From an uncultured Thermoproteales archaeon (lineage in GTDB: Archaea > Thermoproteota > Thermoprotei > Thermoproteales > Thermoproteaceae), in assembly GCA_938027595.1 (NCBI GenBank), contig CALJAK010000007.1, positions 1-64,000 on the forward strand: a stretch of DNA of 64,000 nucleotides, written 5' to 3'. Positions 25,543-33,884 of the stretch are shown piece by piece. The notes beneath the pieces are model-generated. The model was given only the letters and a program-made list of their open reading frames with translations. It ran no database searches and was not told where the DNA came from. Within the stretch, counting starts at the first letter, position 1; the number at the start of each line of letters is the position of its first letter. Both the position numbers and the translations under genes were made by a program.

Positions 25543-26523
25543 GTGATTTATAAAATAGACACTAGGCGTAGAGTTATCCAAATAACGCCAGTGCGAGAGG
25601 AGGACCTTTACTTCATCTATCTATTGGTAGATCGAGGCGACGTGGTGCGTGGGTGGACTGTGAGAGAGTACAAGCCAGAGGGCGCCGACGAAAGTGAACG
25701 CGTTAAGATGTACCTAGCGGTGAGAGTTGAGGCTTTGGAGTATCACAAATTTAGGGGGAGTCTGCGGATTAGGGGCGTCGTGGTGGATGTCCAGAGAGAT
25801 ATAGAGGGCGTAATGGGTAGGCGACACACTTTTGAAGTGGTGCCCGGTAGAGAGATAGAGATAGTGAAGAGAGAAGAGACTCCGCTGGAGGTAGTCGTGG
25901 AAGTTTTAAACATGGCGAAAGCGATGCTGCCCAGGTTATTGTTGGTTTCTGTAGATGACGAAGAAACCGCCATAGCGTACATCACGGCGGTGGGTGTGGA
26001 AATCTTACAAGTAATTACAAATAGAGATAGGGGAGAGAGTATTTTTGAAGAGTACGTCAAAGAGATCCACAAGTCTGTGAGCGAATACGTACGGCGCTAT
26101 AATCCAGACAAGATAGTAGCTGCGGGACCTGGCGTAGTGTTAGATGCAATTAACATAGAAGAGAAAATTCCACAAGGCTCCGGCGGAGTGGCTGGAGTAT
26201 ACGAATATTTAAGGAGGGGCCTTTACGAAAAGCTCAAGATTGAGATGGGTGTAGATGCATATGAGAAAATGCTTCAGAAGCTAGCCACGGATAGAGAGTC
26301 CGTGGCTATTGGGGTGGGAGAAGTAGAAGAAGCCGCGGTTGCTGGGAGAGTAGCCGCCCTGTTGATACTAGATAGGTACATAAAGGAAAATCCCAACCAA
26401 GCGTGGAGTTTAATGAATAAAGTTTACAAGACCAAAGGCAAGATCTACATCATAAGAGAGGAGTTAGAGATAGGCAGGTGGTTGGATAAAATGGGGTACG
26501 CCGCCGCCTTGTTGAGGTGGTAG
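25543..26523 (+). CDS. pelA: Pelota (Dom34) ribosome rescue factor
   Basis: 326 residues in three domains: an SH3-like N-terminal part (YKIDTRRRVIQITP), a central eRF1-like domain around LLVSVDDEETAIAYI, and a C-terminal domain with AVAGRVAALLILDRY. It lacks the GGQ motif of release factors, as expected. With aIF1/EF1A-like GTPase (aEF1A) and ABCE1 it splits stalled ribosomes. GTG at 25543; TTTATATAC about 24 bases upstream. It lies in the same genome region as other ribosome-rescue genes (rqcH). Confidence 0.94.
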   Translation: MIYKIDTRRRVIQITPVREEDLYFIYLLVDRGDVVRGWTVREYKPEGADESERVKMYLAVRVEALEYHKFRGSLRIRGVVVDVQRDIEGVMGRRHTFEVVPGREIEIVKREETPLEVVVEVLNMAKAMLPRLLLVSVDDEETAIAYITAVGVEILQVITNRDRGESIFEEYVKEIHKSVSEYVRRYNPDKIVAAGPGVVLDAINIEEKIPQGSGGVAGVYEYLRRGLYEKLKIEMGVDAYEKMLQKLATDRESVAIGVGEVEEAAVAGRVAALLILDRYIKENPNQAWSLMNKVYKTKGKIYIIREELEIGRWLDKMGYAAALLRW

Positions 26524-26543
26524 AAAAAAATGGGGGTTGGGGG

Positions 26544-26717
26544 TTATTTCTTCTTCCCTAGCAATCTGTATACCTTTATGCCCGTGTAGGGAGATTTAGC
26601 CACCGCAAACATCATTGGACCGCGGGCGGTCTGTTTCTCAGCCACTTCGTATTGGTCTGTTTCGAACGCTTGCTTCGCTTTTATGTCGTAGAACTTTAGT
26701 TTTTGTTTTTTGCTCAT
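26544..26717 (-). CDS. CC1-like crenarchaeal chromatin protein
   Basis: 57 residues, very basic (SKKQKLKFYDIKAKQAF ... TGIKVYRLLGKKK), with ARGPMMFAVAKSPY in the middle. I recognise this as the CC1 type of small DNA-binding protein described from Thermoproteus and Pyrobaculum, which lack Alba-only packing. The ATG at 26717 has TTTATAAA (about 26738-26746, minus) 24 bases upstream, a clean leaderless promoter, and an AT-rich region follows. It is likely highly expressed. The name is from memory of the family, so a search should confirm it. Confidence 0.75.
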   Translation of the reverse strand: MSKKQKLKFYDIKAKQAFETDQYEVAEKQTARGPMMFAVAKSPYTGIKVYRLLGKKK

Positions 26718-26925
26718 GCAGTTGAATTTTTTATTGGTTTATAAAACTTTTGTTTAATTTAGACACTGTATATTCTAAATAAAATATTTTATAAATTTTT
26801 TATTGGAGACTCGCTTTTTTCTCTTTTCAATATTTATATTGTTTAACTCTTTCTATATACTCAATTGAGTTCTTTATTTATTTTGAATATAGCCCTTAAA
26901 ATATGAAAAGAATACTCCAACCTCG
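26718..26925. other. AT-rich intergenic region
   Basis: 208 bases, very AT-rich (many runs of A and T). It holds the TATA box of the CC1-like gene (26738-26746). No ORF of note on either strand. At its right edge ACTCCA (26914-26919) and TGGAGT (26929-26934) form a 6-bp inverted repeat with a 9-base loop that overlaps the stop of the THEP1-like gene; this could be a weak terminator hairpin, but it is not a strong call. Nothing here proves an origin. Confidence 0.5.
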
Positions 26926-27432
26926 TTATGGAGTGATTTGCAATTGGCGCAAGACTTCTCGAAATATGTAGTTCCAGTTGTCTCTCGTGAGCCATAGAAT
27001 TTCAAAACCCAGCGATTTGGCGAATTGTACGTAGTTTCTATGCACAGTAGCCAACACTCTAGGTGTGTTCACAACGGCGTTCTGCAAACTCTGCATGAAG
27101 TTTGCGCATCTGAACTCCATGGCGCCAATCTCGTCAATAACCAACATGTCACATTTCCTACTTAGAGCCACTTCTATCGCTTTGCATGTGTCTAAAAACA
27201 CTACGTATCTACCCACAGAGGGTTGTCCAACCCCCACTCGCGCCAATGGAGACCTCTCGCGAGTGTATATGTCGACAACGTCAAACCCAACTCTAGAGCC
27301 CCCCTCTCTCACCTCTAAGGTCAAAAATCCACATGGCCGGTCTACCAGCTCTACAACTCTAGACGCCAGAGTAGTCTTCCCCACGCCGGGCATTCCAGAA
27401 ACACCAACTCTGCAATGCGTCAGCCCTTTCAC
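26926..27432 (-). CDS. THEP1-family nucleoside triphosphatase
   Basis: 168 residues. Walker A G-M-P-G-V-G-K-T is at about 13-20 and [14 protein letters not shown] (Walker B with I-D-E-I-G) near 95-108, the pattern of thermophilic NTPase THEP1 (formerly DUF265). Members hydrolyse NTPs and may phosphorylate or clean nucleotides; the cellular role is open. GTG 27432 is the only sensible start before the P-loop, and its first codons are covered by the end of a C/D box sRNA candidate. The promoter must therefore lie in or upstream of that RNA. Confidence 0.85.
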   Translation of the reverse strand: MKGLTHCRVGVSGMPGVGKTTLASRVVELVDRPCGFLTLEVREGGSRVGFDVVDIYTRERSPLARVGVGQPSVGRYVVFLDTCKAIEVALSRKCDMLVIDEIGAMEFRCANFMQSLQNAVVNTPRVLATVHRNYVQFAKSLGFEILWLTRDNWNYIFREVLRQLQITP

Positions 27433-27468
27433 GCTACGTCACACGTCGGCTTAGTCTAGCCTCATCAC
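27420..27468 (-). ncRNA. C/D box sRNA candidate between the prenyl synthase and THEP1 genes
   Basis: Minus strand: GTGATGA (C, perfect to RTGATGA), 12 bases, CCGA (D'), CGT, GTGACGT (C'), 12 bases, CTGA (D). It starts right after the TAA stop of the prenyl synthase gene and ends inside the first four codons of the THEP1-like gene. The D' guide (complement of 27450-27461) matches ten bases of the D arm of the tRNA-Gly in this window (TAGTCTAGCC). By the N+5 rule this would direct 2'-O-methylation at G10; that target is inferred. The geometry equals the other two good candidates. Confidence 0.7.
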
Positions 27469-28251
27469 TTACAACTTTTGTGAAATTGTGAGTGCACCCT
27501 CCAGCGCTTTGTTAATTAAATATTTTACTAACTTCTCAAACGGTGACAAATCTCCAACCGCTCTTCTGATTTTGGTTAGTAAGTTCTTTACTTCAGAAGC
27601 TACGGCGGACATCTGACTTCTCTCTACTTTCTCGTCGGCATAGTCGTCTGAATATTGGTAAAGAACTCCCAGCGACCTACCCAGCGACTTCACCGACTCT
27701 ATTAAGTCCCGCCTGCCAAGTATCACAGTCGGCATGACTAACGACGCCTCGATCAAGGGGGCAGTTTTGTACTCGGCTGCCTTTTCAAACTCTCTATCTA
27801 AGTCGAGGGCTTGACCTATAGACAATCTCTGAGCCACCTCTGCCAAATAGTTAACTATCTCGGGGCCCAGCCTCATGGCTCTCTTTATGGACTCGGCGAT
27901 TAACCAATCGCTGGCTACTATAGACCTTTCGTCTCCATATAGAACGCGCGGCGTCTTTACACCTCGCCTCTCTTCATGTCTATCCATCACGTCGTCTTGG
28001 AGAAGGGAAACTATATGTAACAACTCCACTATCACAGCCGCCTCTAGCACTCTAGGGTCTATCACAGACCTCCTGTCTAGACTATAGGAAAAAGTCAAGA
28101 GGAGTGTGGGGCGTAGTAGTTTGCCGGGGGTCTCCACGTAATACCGCACTGTATTTCTCAAACTCTGGGGCTCCAACCCCTCTCCTACTTTGTACAACTG
28201 CAGCTTTACTTGTTCTAAAGCCGTGGAGACTTCTTGTGGCAGTATAGACAC
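27469..28251 (-). CDS. Short-chain polyprenyl (geranylgeranyl) diphosphate synthase
   Basis: 260 residues. The first Asp-rich motif L-L-Q-D-D-V-M-D-R-H-E-E-R-R-G spans 84-98 and the second Q-Y-S-D-D-Y-A-D is near 203-210. LRPTLLLTFSYSL and the GQALDLDREF segment also fit. It condenses isopentenyl diphosphate units to make C15/C20 prenyl chains, needed for archaeal ether lipids. GTG start at 28251. Family members of this short length (under 300 residues) are common in Thermoproteales. Confidence 0.9.
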   Translation of the reverse strand: MSILPQEVSTALEQVKLQLYKVGEGLEPQSLRNTVRYYVETPGKLLRPTLLLTFSYSLDRRSVIDPRVLEAAVIVELLHIVSLLQDDVMDRHEERRGVKTPRVLYGDERSIVASDWLIAESIKRAMRLGPEIVNYLAEVAQRLSIGQALDLDREFEKAAEYKTAPLIEASLVMPTVILGRRDLIESVKSLGRSLGVLYQYSDDYADEKVERSQMSAVASEVKNLLTKIRRAVGDLSPFEKLVKYLINKALEGALTISQKL

Positions 28252-28279
28252 AATTATAAAAAATCTAGAGTATATATGG

Positions 28280-28468
28280 TTATTTCACTCTGTAGAGCCC
28301 CTCTGGCGTTTTCTCAACTTTTCCCTCTTTCATCAACCTAGTCAATTGCGCTTTGATGATGGCTACTTTTTCAACTGCAAGAGCTCTCGCGATGTCTTCA
28401 GCTGAGAATTCTCTATCTCTGTTTTTAGATAAGAAGTCATACACCTTATTCTTAACTCCCAGAGGCAT
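28280..28468 (-). CDS. Small winged-helix DNA-binding protein
   Basis: 62 residues from ATG 28468. The fold fits a single winged helix: helix KNKVYDFLSK, helix EFSAEDIARAL (turn), recognition helix EKVAIIKAQLTRLMKEGK and wing VEKTPEGLYRVK. TATA-like TTTAAATAT at 28487-28495 is about 25 bases before the ATG, and the alternative GTG at 28477 fits less well. It lies between the prenyl synthase gene and the divergent lumazine synthase gene; a regulator of either is conceivable but unproven. Confidence 0.7.
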   Translation of the reverse strand: MPLGVKNKVYDFLSKNRDREFSAEDIARALAVEKVAIIKAQLTRLMKEGKVEKTPEGLYRVK

Positions 28469-28533
28469 GAGATACACTGCGAGATATTTAAAATTTGCGA
28501 GAGAGACATTAATATGGGGGATAGTTTCTGTAC

Positions 28534-28986
28534 ATGGTAAAGCTAGCCATTGTCGTGGCGGAGTTCAACTACGACATCACCCAATTGATGTTAGAAAAAG
28601 CTCTAAACCACGCCAAATTCCTAGGGGCTGAAGTCACATACGTCGTCAAAACCCCCGGCGTGTATGACATACCCACAGTCTTGAAAGATTTAGTCCAGAA
28701 AGAAGAAGTGGAGGCTGTGGCTACGCTGGGCGCAGTTATACAGGGGGCAACTAGACATGACGAGATTGTGGCGCAGCAAGCGGCGAGGAAAATACTAGAT
28801 TTGTCTGTTGAGTACGGCAAGCCAATTACTCTAGGCATAATTGGCCACGGAGCTAGTAGAATACATGCACTAGAGAGGATAGAGGAATACGCAAGACGTG
28901 CGGTAGAAAGCGCGGTGAAGCTTGCGAGGAGGAAAAAAGCGCTGAGAGAAAGTAAGTACGTGAATTCTACAATCTATATCGACTAA
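28534..28986 (+). CDS. ribH: 6,7-dimethyl-8-ribityllumazine synthase
   Basis: 150 residues. Family segments: [21 protein letters not shown] (about 6-26), [12 protein letters not shown] (40-53), [21 protein letters not shown] with catalytic His in R-H-D-E (about 68-88). RibH condenses a ribityl-uracil with a four-carbon unit in riboflavin synthesis, in an icosahedral or pentameric shell. Its 3' end overlaps the convergent ilvE gene by 4 bases. Confidence 0.95.
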   Translation: MVKLAIVVAEFNYDITQLMLEKALNHAKFLGAEVTYVVKTPGVYDIPTVLKDLVQKEEVEAVATLGAVIQGATRHDEIVAQQAARKILDLSVEYGKPITLGIIGHGASRIHALERIEEYARRAVESAVKLARRKKALRESKYVNSTIYID

Positions 28987-29891
28987 TAGACAGGGGTAAT
29001 CCAGTGGAGGTATTTCTCCACGGCGCCTCTGACTATTTTTCCATATGTCTCTGACAAGCTAGTGGTAATGGGGCCTGGCTTCCCATCGCCGATAGGTCTG
29101 TAATCTACCTCAACCACTGGCGTAATTTCGGCGGCTGTGCCCACTAGAAACACCTCGTCTGCGGTGTATACATCTTCTCGAGTTAAAGGTCTCTCCACCA
29201 CCTCTATCTTCAGATCACTCGCCAGTTTTAACACAGTGTCTCTAGTTATGCCTTCGAGAATTGAGGCGTATGTAGGTGGCGTATAGAGCCTACCGCGTTT
29301 TACTATAAAGATATTCTCCCCAGACCCCTCCACTACATGTCCCGAGGAGTCCATGAGTAAAGCTTCGTCGAATCCTCTACTTCTAGCCTCCACGAGAGCC
29401 AAGACAGAATTTACATAGATGCCACCTATCTTCGCCATGACGGGTAACATAGTGTTGTGTACCCTACGCCAACTGACAATAGTAGCTCTTATGCCGTCTG
29501 GCTTTAGATATTTACCAAACGGCATGACGATAATCGCTAGTGAAGTGTCTAACTTTCTAATGTCTAGCACTATGGTGGGGGTAGACACAAATGCCACCGG
29601 TCTTATGTAGACATCTTCTCTAATTTCATTCACTCTGAGAGTTTCTACAACGGCTTTATGAAGCTCTTGTGGAGTATATGGAATATTCATTCCCAGAATT
29701 TTGGCCGAGTCAAACATGCGCCTTATGTGATCCTCCAGTCTAAACACTAAGAGGTTTTTCCCATTCCAATATCCCCTAACGCCTTCAAATATCGAAGTGC
29801 CGTAGTGAATGGCGTGCGTCATTACATGTACTTTCGCATCTTCCCACTTCACAATCTCGCCGTTGAACCAGACGTATTTCACTAGTGTCAT
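28983..29891 (-). CDS. ilvE: Branched-chain amino-acid aminotransferase
   Basis: 302 residues, class IV PLP enzyme. [21 protein letters not shown] (about 35-55), [22 protein letters not shown] and [10 protein letters not shown] are the family marks; the Lys in [14 protein letters not shown] is the PLP-linked one. It makes valine, leucine and isoleucine from their 2-oxoacids. It is the last gene of ilvB-ilvN-ilvC-ilvE, with an ATGA overlap with ilvC. Confidence 0.95.
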   Translation of the reverse strand: MTLVKYVWFNGEIVKWEDAKVHVMTHAIHYGTSIFEGVRGYWNGKNLLVFRLEDHIRRMFDSAKILGMNIPYTPQELHKAVVETLRVNEIREDVYIRPVAFVSTPTIVLDIRKLDTSLAIIVMPFGKYLKPDGIRATIVSWRRVHNTMLPVMAKIGGIYVNSVLALVEARSRGFDEALLMDSSGHVVEGSGENIFIVKRGRLYTPPTYASILEGITRDTVLKLASDLKIEVVERPLTREDVYTADEVFLVGTAAEITPVVEVDYRPIGDGKPGPITTSLSETYGKIVRGAVEKYLHWITPVY

Positions 29892-30874
29892 GTTCTAAAT
29901 ACCAATTTCCGCATTTCCGCTCCAACAATCTCTATCTGGTGAGACTTGACATCTTCAAGTAGTTTTCTCAACTTCTCCGCCCCGGCTGAGTACTCCGCGA
30001 CCCACTCTCTAGCGAAGTCTCCACGTCTAACACGCTCAGCTGCTTTCATCATTTTCTGCTTTACGTCTTGGTCTATTATCTGGGGTCCCACAGTGAGGCC
30101 GCCGTATTTGGCAGTGTCTGAAACGCCGTACAACATCCCAACGATACCCCTCTGCCAAATTAGATCCATGATTAACTTCGCCTCGTTCAATACCTCGAAG
30201 TAAGCCACTTCTGGTTGATAGCCAAGTTCTACCAATGTTTCAAAACCTCGCTTTATCAACTCCATCAACCCACCGACTAATACAATTTGTTCTCCAATTA
30301 AGTCAGTTTCCGTCTCTTCTGCAAAGGTAGTTTCAATCACACCAGCGCGCGTGGCACCAATTCCCTTCGCTATTGCTAGAGCGTACTCCATAGCTCTACC
30401 ACTGTAATTCTGATGCACAGCTACGAGCGCCGGCACGCCTCTGCCGGCTAGATACTCCTCCCGCACGGCTCTGCCAGGCGCTTTGGGCGCCACCATGACA
30501 ACGTCAACATTGGGGGGTGGTTGTATGAGTTTGTAATGTATGTTAAACCCGTGTGCGAAGTCAACCACAGCCCCCTCTCTCAAGTGAGGCGCAATTTGGC
30601 TCTTCCAAACTTTCGGCTGCTCCATGTCTGGTATTAACATCATAATTACGTCGGCTCTCGACACAGCATCGGATATTTCAAAAACTTCAAAACCATCGCT
30701 CTCCGCTTGTCCCCAAGAGGAGCCCCCCCTCCTGAGGCCTATCAACACCTTAAGCCCACTGTCTCTGAGGTTCTGCGCCTGTGCCCTCCCCTGTATTCCA
30801 TATCCAACCACCGCGATAGTTTTGCCACGCAATACCTCGATAGATGCCTCGGCGTCTGTATAGATCCTCGCCAT
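29888..30874 (-). CDS. ilvC: Ketol-acid reductoisomerase
   Basis: 328 residues, class I length. The NADPH loop [12 protein letters not shown] is at about 15-26; [19 protein letters not shown] and the Mg-binding Asp/Glu region ([18 protein letters not shown]) follow. It isomerises and reduces acetolactate or acetohydroxybutyrate in branched-chain synthesis. It starts 12 bases after ilvN and overlaps ilvE by ATGA. A conserved promoter is not needed here, since the unit reads from ilvB. Confidence 0.96.
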   Translation of the reverse strand: MARIYTDAEASIEVLRGKTIAVVGYGIQGRAQAQNLRDSGLKVLIGLRRGGSSWGQAESDGFEVFEISDAVSRADVIMMLIPDMEQPKVWKSQIAPHLREGAVVDFAHGFNIHYKLIQPPPNVDVVMVAPKAPGRAVREEYLAGRGVPALVAVHQNYSGRAMEYALAIAKGIGATRAGVIETTFAEETETDLIGEQIVLVGGLMELIKRGFETLVELGYQPEVAYFEVLNEAKLIMDLIWQRGIVGMLYGVSDTAKYGGLTVGPQIIDQDVKQKMMKAAERVRRGDFAREWVAEYSAGAEKLRKLLEDVKSHQIEIVGAEMRKLVFRT

Positions 30875-30886
30875 ATATATAGAATT

Positions 30887-31117
30887 CTAGTGGTTTATAT
30901 CTATCTCCTCTATTTTTAAAACTTCTGGTAATTTATCTAATTTTGAAACAAGCCACCTCACCTCGTCTGGCTCCCCGTCGATATTGCACGTAACTTGGTA
31001 GACGTACGTGTCGGCGGTTATAGTCAGATTTTTTACGTCTACTTTTGCCCTTCTGATAATTGCCAAAACACGACCTAACGAATCTAGAGACTTATTAATA
31101 GTGAAGTTAATCTTCAT
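30887..31117 (-). CDS. ilvN: Acetolactate synthase small (ACT) subunit
   Basis: 76 residues, one ACT domain: MKINFTINKSLDSLGRVLAII then RRAKVDVKNLTITADTYVYQV. It is much shorter than bacterial IlvH/IlvN (about 160 residues), so it lacks the second regulatory domain. It would bind valine and control the large subunit. Its start overlaps the end of ilvB by 11 bases. Confidence 0.85.
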   Translation of the reverse strand: MKINFTINKSLDSLGRVLAIIRRAKVDVKNLTITADTYVYQVTCNIDGEPDEVRWLVSKLDKLPEVLKIEEIDINH

Positions 31118-32873
31118 ACACCAACTTTGTACTCATCCCTTCTGGCAGCATTGCCGACGTTAACCACTCGCCCGGCTTCACCCACGGCAACACAATGTCA
31201 ATTTCTGGATCAATCGTCAAATCCACAATAAGTGGCTCGTTGTTTCTAAAAGCTCTCGCGATAACTCTCTCCAATTCATCATACGTCTCCGGCTTCGCTA
31301 CGTCTATGTCGTAAGCTTCGCCTATTTTTGAGAAATCTGGCCTCCTGCCGAATTCAGTAGCTATTATCCTCCTCCTGTATAGATATATCTGCCACTGTTT
31401 CACTAACTGAAGAGATCTGTTGTCGAAAATCACAATCACAATGGGCAAATCGTAATCTCTAACTAGAGTCAAATTGTTCATAGTCATTTGGAATGACCCA
31501 TCTCCATCTATACACAAGACTGGCTTGTCTCTCGCCGCTAGTTTGGCTCCTAGAGAAGCCGGTATGCAGAACCCCATGGTGCCCAAGCCAGCAGACGTGA
31601 TGTAAGTACCCGGTGTATACACTTCCCAAGCGATTTCAGTCCACATTTGGTGCGATCCAACGCCAGTTACAGTGATGGCATTTCTTGGCGTGGCTCGTCT
31701 TATTGTTTTGAGAGCTCTCCACGGGTGGAATCCCGGCACTGAATCCGAAATTTTTGACATAACCATCTCGTATTCGGTACGTATATCATGTAGCCACTTT
31801 ATAAACCTAGAATCATACCTTGGGATTGTATTAATCATATCTATTATCTTTCTCAAAGCTTCTCTCGCGTCACTCACTACACTCACGGTCGGTTTCACGT
31901 TTTTACCAATTTCACTTTTGTCTATGTCTATATGTATAAACTTTATCTTACCGCTGTGTATGCCCTGTCTCAACTCGTGAAAACGACCCCAAGTCCTGTC
32001 GCTAATTCTAGTCCCCACAGCTATAATCACATCTGCGTTAGCCAACGCGGCGTCGGCTTCGGCTCTCCCATGCATACCTGCGGCCCCCATGTAGAGCGGA
32101 TAGTCGTGAGGAACGGCCGCTTTGCCGGGGAGAGTGGAGACTATGGGAGCTGTCAAAATTTTAGACAACTCCAACACCTCGCCAGTGGCTCCAGACCAGA
32201 CCACTCCGCCGCCTACTAGAATTACCGGCCGCACTCCCTCGACTATGTATTTAACAACTTCTCTAATCTTATCCTCATCTGGAGGTGGCGGTATGTACTT
32301 CTCTTTATTTACCAAAATCCTATCTTCAAAATCTGGAGCTTTCTCCAATTGTATGTCGCGAGGTAAATCTATCAAGGTGGGCCCGGGCCTCCCTATGATA
32401 GAGATTTCATATGCGGTCTTCAACGCCGCAGTTGCTTCAGACGGCTTCTTCACTTGATAGACAAATTTAGTTATGGGAGTGACTATCCCCAATATGTCAA
32501 TTTCTTGAAATCCATCTCTCCCGAAAATAGTGGTGGCTACTTGTCCAGTAATTGCAACCACTGGATTTGAATCCATGTAGGCGTCAGCTAAGCCCGTGAC
32601 TATGTTAGTAGCGCCAGGTCCGCTTGTAACTGCAACAACAGCCGGCCTACCCGAGACTCTGGCATATCCCTCAGCTGCATGTATTGCGCCTTGCTCATGG
32701 CGGAATAACATTGTGTCTATATCTTGTCCATATAGTGCGTCGTATAGAGTCATGATAGAACCGCCCGGTATTCCAAAGACGTGTTTAATTTTTAGATGTT
32801 TTAATGTATCGACTAATTTGTCAACAACTCGCTTATCGTGAGCCCCGAAGTTACCCCCGACATTGTACCTCAC
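31107..32873 (-). CDS. ilvB: Acetolactate synthase large subunit
   Basis: 588 residues, ThDP-dependent. HVFGIPGGSIMTLYDALYG, HEQGAIHAAEGYARVSGRP with the activating Glu and SGPGATNIVTGLADAYMDS lie in the first 120 residues; the ThDP motif IDGDGSFQMTMNNL is near 455. The start GTG at 32873 has a short N-terminal extension over other family members and no clean promoter spacing, so the true start could be slightly downstream. First gene of the operon; a histidine-rich protein gene is divergent. Confidence 0.95.
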   Translation of the reverse strand: MRYNVGGNFGAHDKRVVDKLVDTLKHLKIKHVFGIPGGSIMTLYDALYGQDIDTMLFRHEQGAIHAAEGYARVSGRPAVVAVTSGPGATNIVTGLADAYMDSNPVVAITGQVATTIFGRDGFQEIDILGIVTPITKFVYQVKKPSEATAALKTAYEISIIGRPGPTLIDLPRDIQLEKAPDFEDRILVNKEKYIPPPPDEDKIREVVKYIVEGVRPVILVGGGVVWSGATGEVLELSKILTAPIVSTLPGKAAVPHDYPLYMGAAGMHGRAEADAALANADVIIAVGTRISDRTWGRFHELRQGIHSGKIKFIHIDIDKSEIGKNVKPTVSVVSDAREALRKIIDMINTIPRYDSRFIKWLHDIRTEYEMVMSKISDSVPGFHPWRALKTIRRATPRNAITVTGVGSHQMWTEIAWEVYTPGTYITSAGLGTMGFCIPASLGAKLAARDKPVLCIDGDGSFQMTMNNLTLVRDYDLPIVIVIFDNRSLQLVKQWQIYLYRRRIIATEFGRRPDFSKIGEAYDIDVAKPETYDELERVIARAFRNNEPLIVDLTIDPEIDIVLPWVKPGEWLTSAMLPEGMSTKLVYED

Positions 32874-32956
32874 TAATAACTACTATTTAAATCTTTCTCC
32901 ATGTATATAGACTATAAATAACTCTAAATTTTTAAACACTAACAAGTAGGGGGTCA

Positions 32957-33421
32957 GTGTTTAACAAGATAAAGTTGGGAATTGAAGATTGGAAAAAACT
33001 CGTAGATGACTTAGAGAGGATTGCAGAGGGCGCCCCCCTCGAAATGGTGACAAATTTAACACTTGTGCACAGCCACGACGAACATCATCACGAACACCAC
33101 GGCATAGACGCCAGCTCTATAGCTGAATTAGTAGACTATATATCACGTACACACGGTGCAGAAGTTTATCAACACTTACATGGCCACCATGGAAGTGTTG
33201 TTTTTTCCAAATCTGGAAATCCTAAAGAACTTATAAAGGTCTTGAGAGATGTGTTAGACTACATAAAGTTAAATTGTGATTGTGTACTACACACGATGGA
33301 TGGAGAATTTCACCTAGGTCGAGATCTCTCTGGGATATATTTTGGAGATGGCTATAAAATTACAGTGATTTTGCCAAACAGCGACGGCAAGAGGCTTAGA
33401 GTACACGAGCTCCACTTCTGA
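32957..33421 (+). CDS. Histidine-rich protein of unknown function
   Basis: 154 residues from GTG 32957. A notable cluster HSHDEHHHEHHGID lies at about 38-51, with HLHGHHG near 78, giving a likely Zn/Ni/Cu-binding region. The C-terminal half has CDCVLHTMDGEFHLGRDL and a TILP-type strand, with no known family. TATA-like AAATTTTTAAA is about 24 bases upstream. It is divergent from ilvB and overlaps the convergent 107-residue gene by 26 bases. A metal store, chaperone or sensor is possible; none is proven. Confidence 0.6.
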   Translation: MFNKIKLGIEDWKKLVDDLERIAEGAPLEMVTNLTLVHSHDEHHHEHHGIDASSIAELVDYISRTHGAEVYQHLHGHHGSVVFSKSGNPKELIKVLRDVLDYIKLNCDCVLHTMDGEFHLGRDLSGIYFGDGYKITVILPNSDGKRLRVHELHF

Positions 33422-33719
33422 GCCTCTCCAGTATGCAGTTGATCACTTCCGAAATTTCTCTATTTTGTATCTTCTCTAAATCTTCAATAGAGACGTGGGG
33501 AAGTCCGCCTATCCAGATATGTCTATGCATGAGACTGAAATCGTGAGTTGTCCACACACACCGCCGCTTGTCCACTCTTTCTAAGTCACTGACGTGTATC
33601 ACCACGTCACAACTACAGTCCGTGGGGCAGCCCAAGATCTGCGCTAGTAATGAAGGTCCAACCACCACCGGTATCCCCAACTCATATATTTCCCAAAATA
33701 GTTGACACTTGCTGAGCAT
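33396..33719 (-). CDS. Unknown 107-residue protein downstream of the beta-CASP gene
   Basis: Starts MLSKCQLFWEIYELGIPVVV, with GCPTDCSCDVV as a cysteine-rich patch (about 31-41) and a TTHDFSLMHRHIWIGGLP segment. No family recognised. Its ATG sits inside the upstream 55-residue gene (38-base overlap), so the two are probably translationally coupled and form a three-gene unit with the beta-CASP nuclease. Its end overlaps the convergent His-rich gene. Confidence 0.5.
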   Translation of the reverse strand: MLSKCQLFWEIYELGIPVVVGPSLLAQILGCPTDCSCDVVIHVSDLERVDKRRCVWTTHDFSLMHRHIWIGGLPHVSIEDLEKIQNREISEVINCILERLRSGARVL

Positions 33720-33849
33720 TTACATCATCCAACACTATGTATATATCCTCTAGTGGAGTTTTTCTCAATATTTTGTCCAACTTACTTACGGGTATTTCCA
33801 CAAATTCTACAACGCCCACTTCGTCAATTTTCTTGAGGTACACCTTCAC
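33682..33849 (-). CDS. Small 55-residue protein coupled to the beta-CASP nuclease
   Basis: GTG at 33849 lies 35 bases after the beta-CASP stop. The product reads (M)KVYLKKIDEVGVVEFVEIP then VSKLDKILRKTPLEDIYIVL, a compact alpha/beta pattern with balanced charge. It is too short for routine annotation but has coding-like composition through its whole length. The open frame extends upstream to just after the nuclease stop. No family recognised; a partner of the nuclease is a reasonable guess only. Confidence 0.5.
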   Translation of the reverse strand: MKVYLKKIDEVGVVEFVEIPVSKLDKILRKTPLEDIYIVLDDVNAQQVSTILGNI

Positions 33850-33884
33850 GCCATTTATTTTCTTAATATCTAACTATAGGTGCA

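Noticed and set aside
26718-26925. AT-rich region as a replication origin
   Set aside because: No origin recognition boxes, no cdc6/orc gene near, and the length fits a promoter region; no support beyond composition.
28354-28410. Repeated GATGATG and CTGA-like boxes antisense to the winged-helix gene
   Set aside because: D and C' spacing is wrong and the sequence is explained by coding on the other strand.
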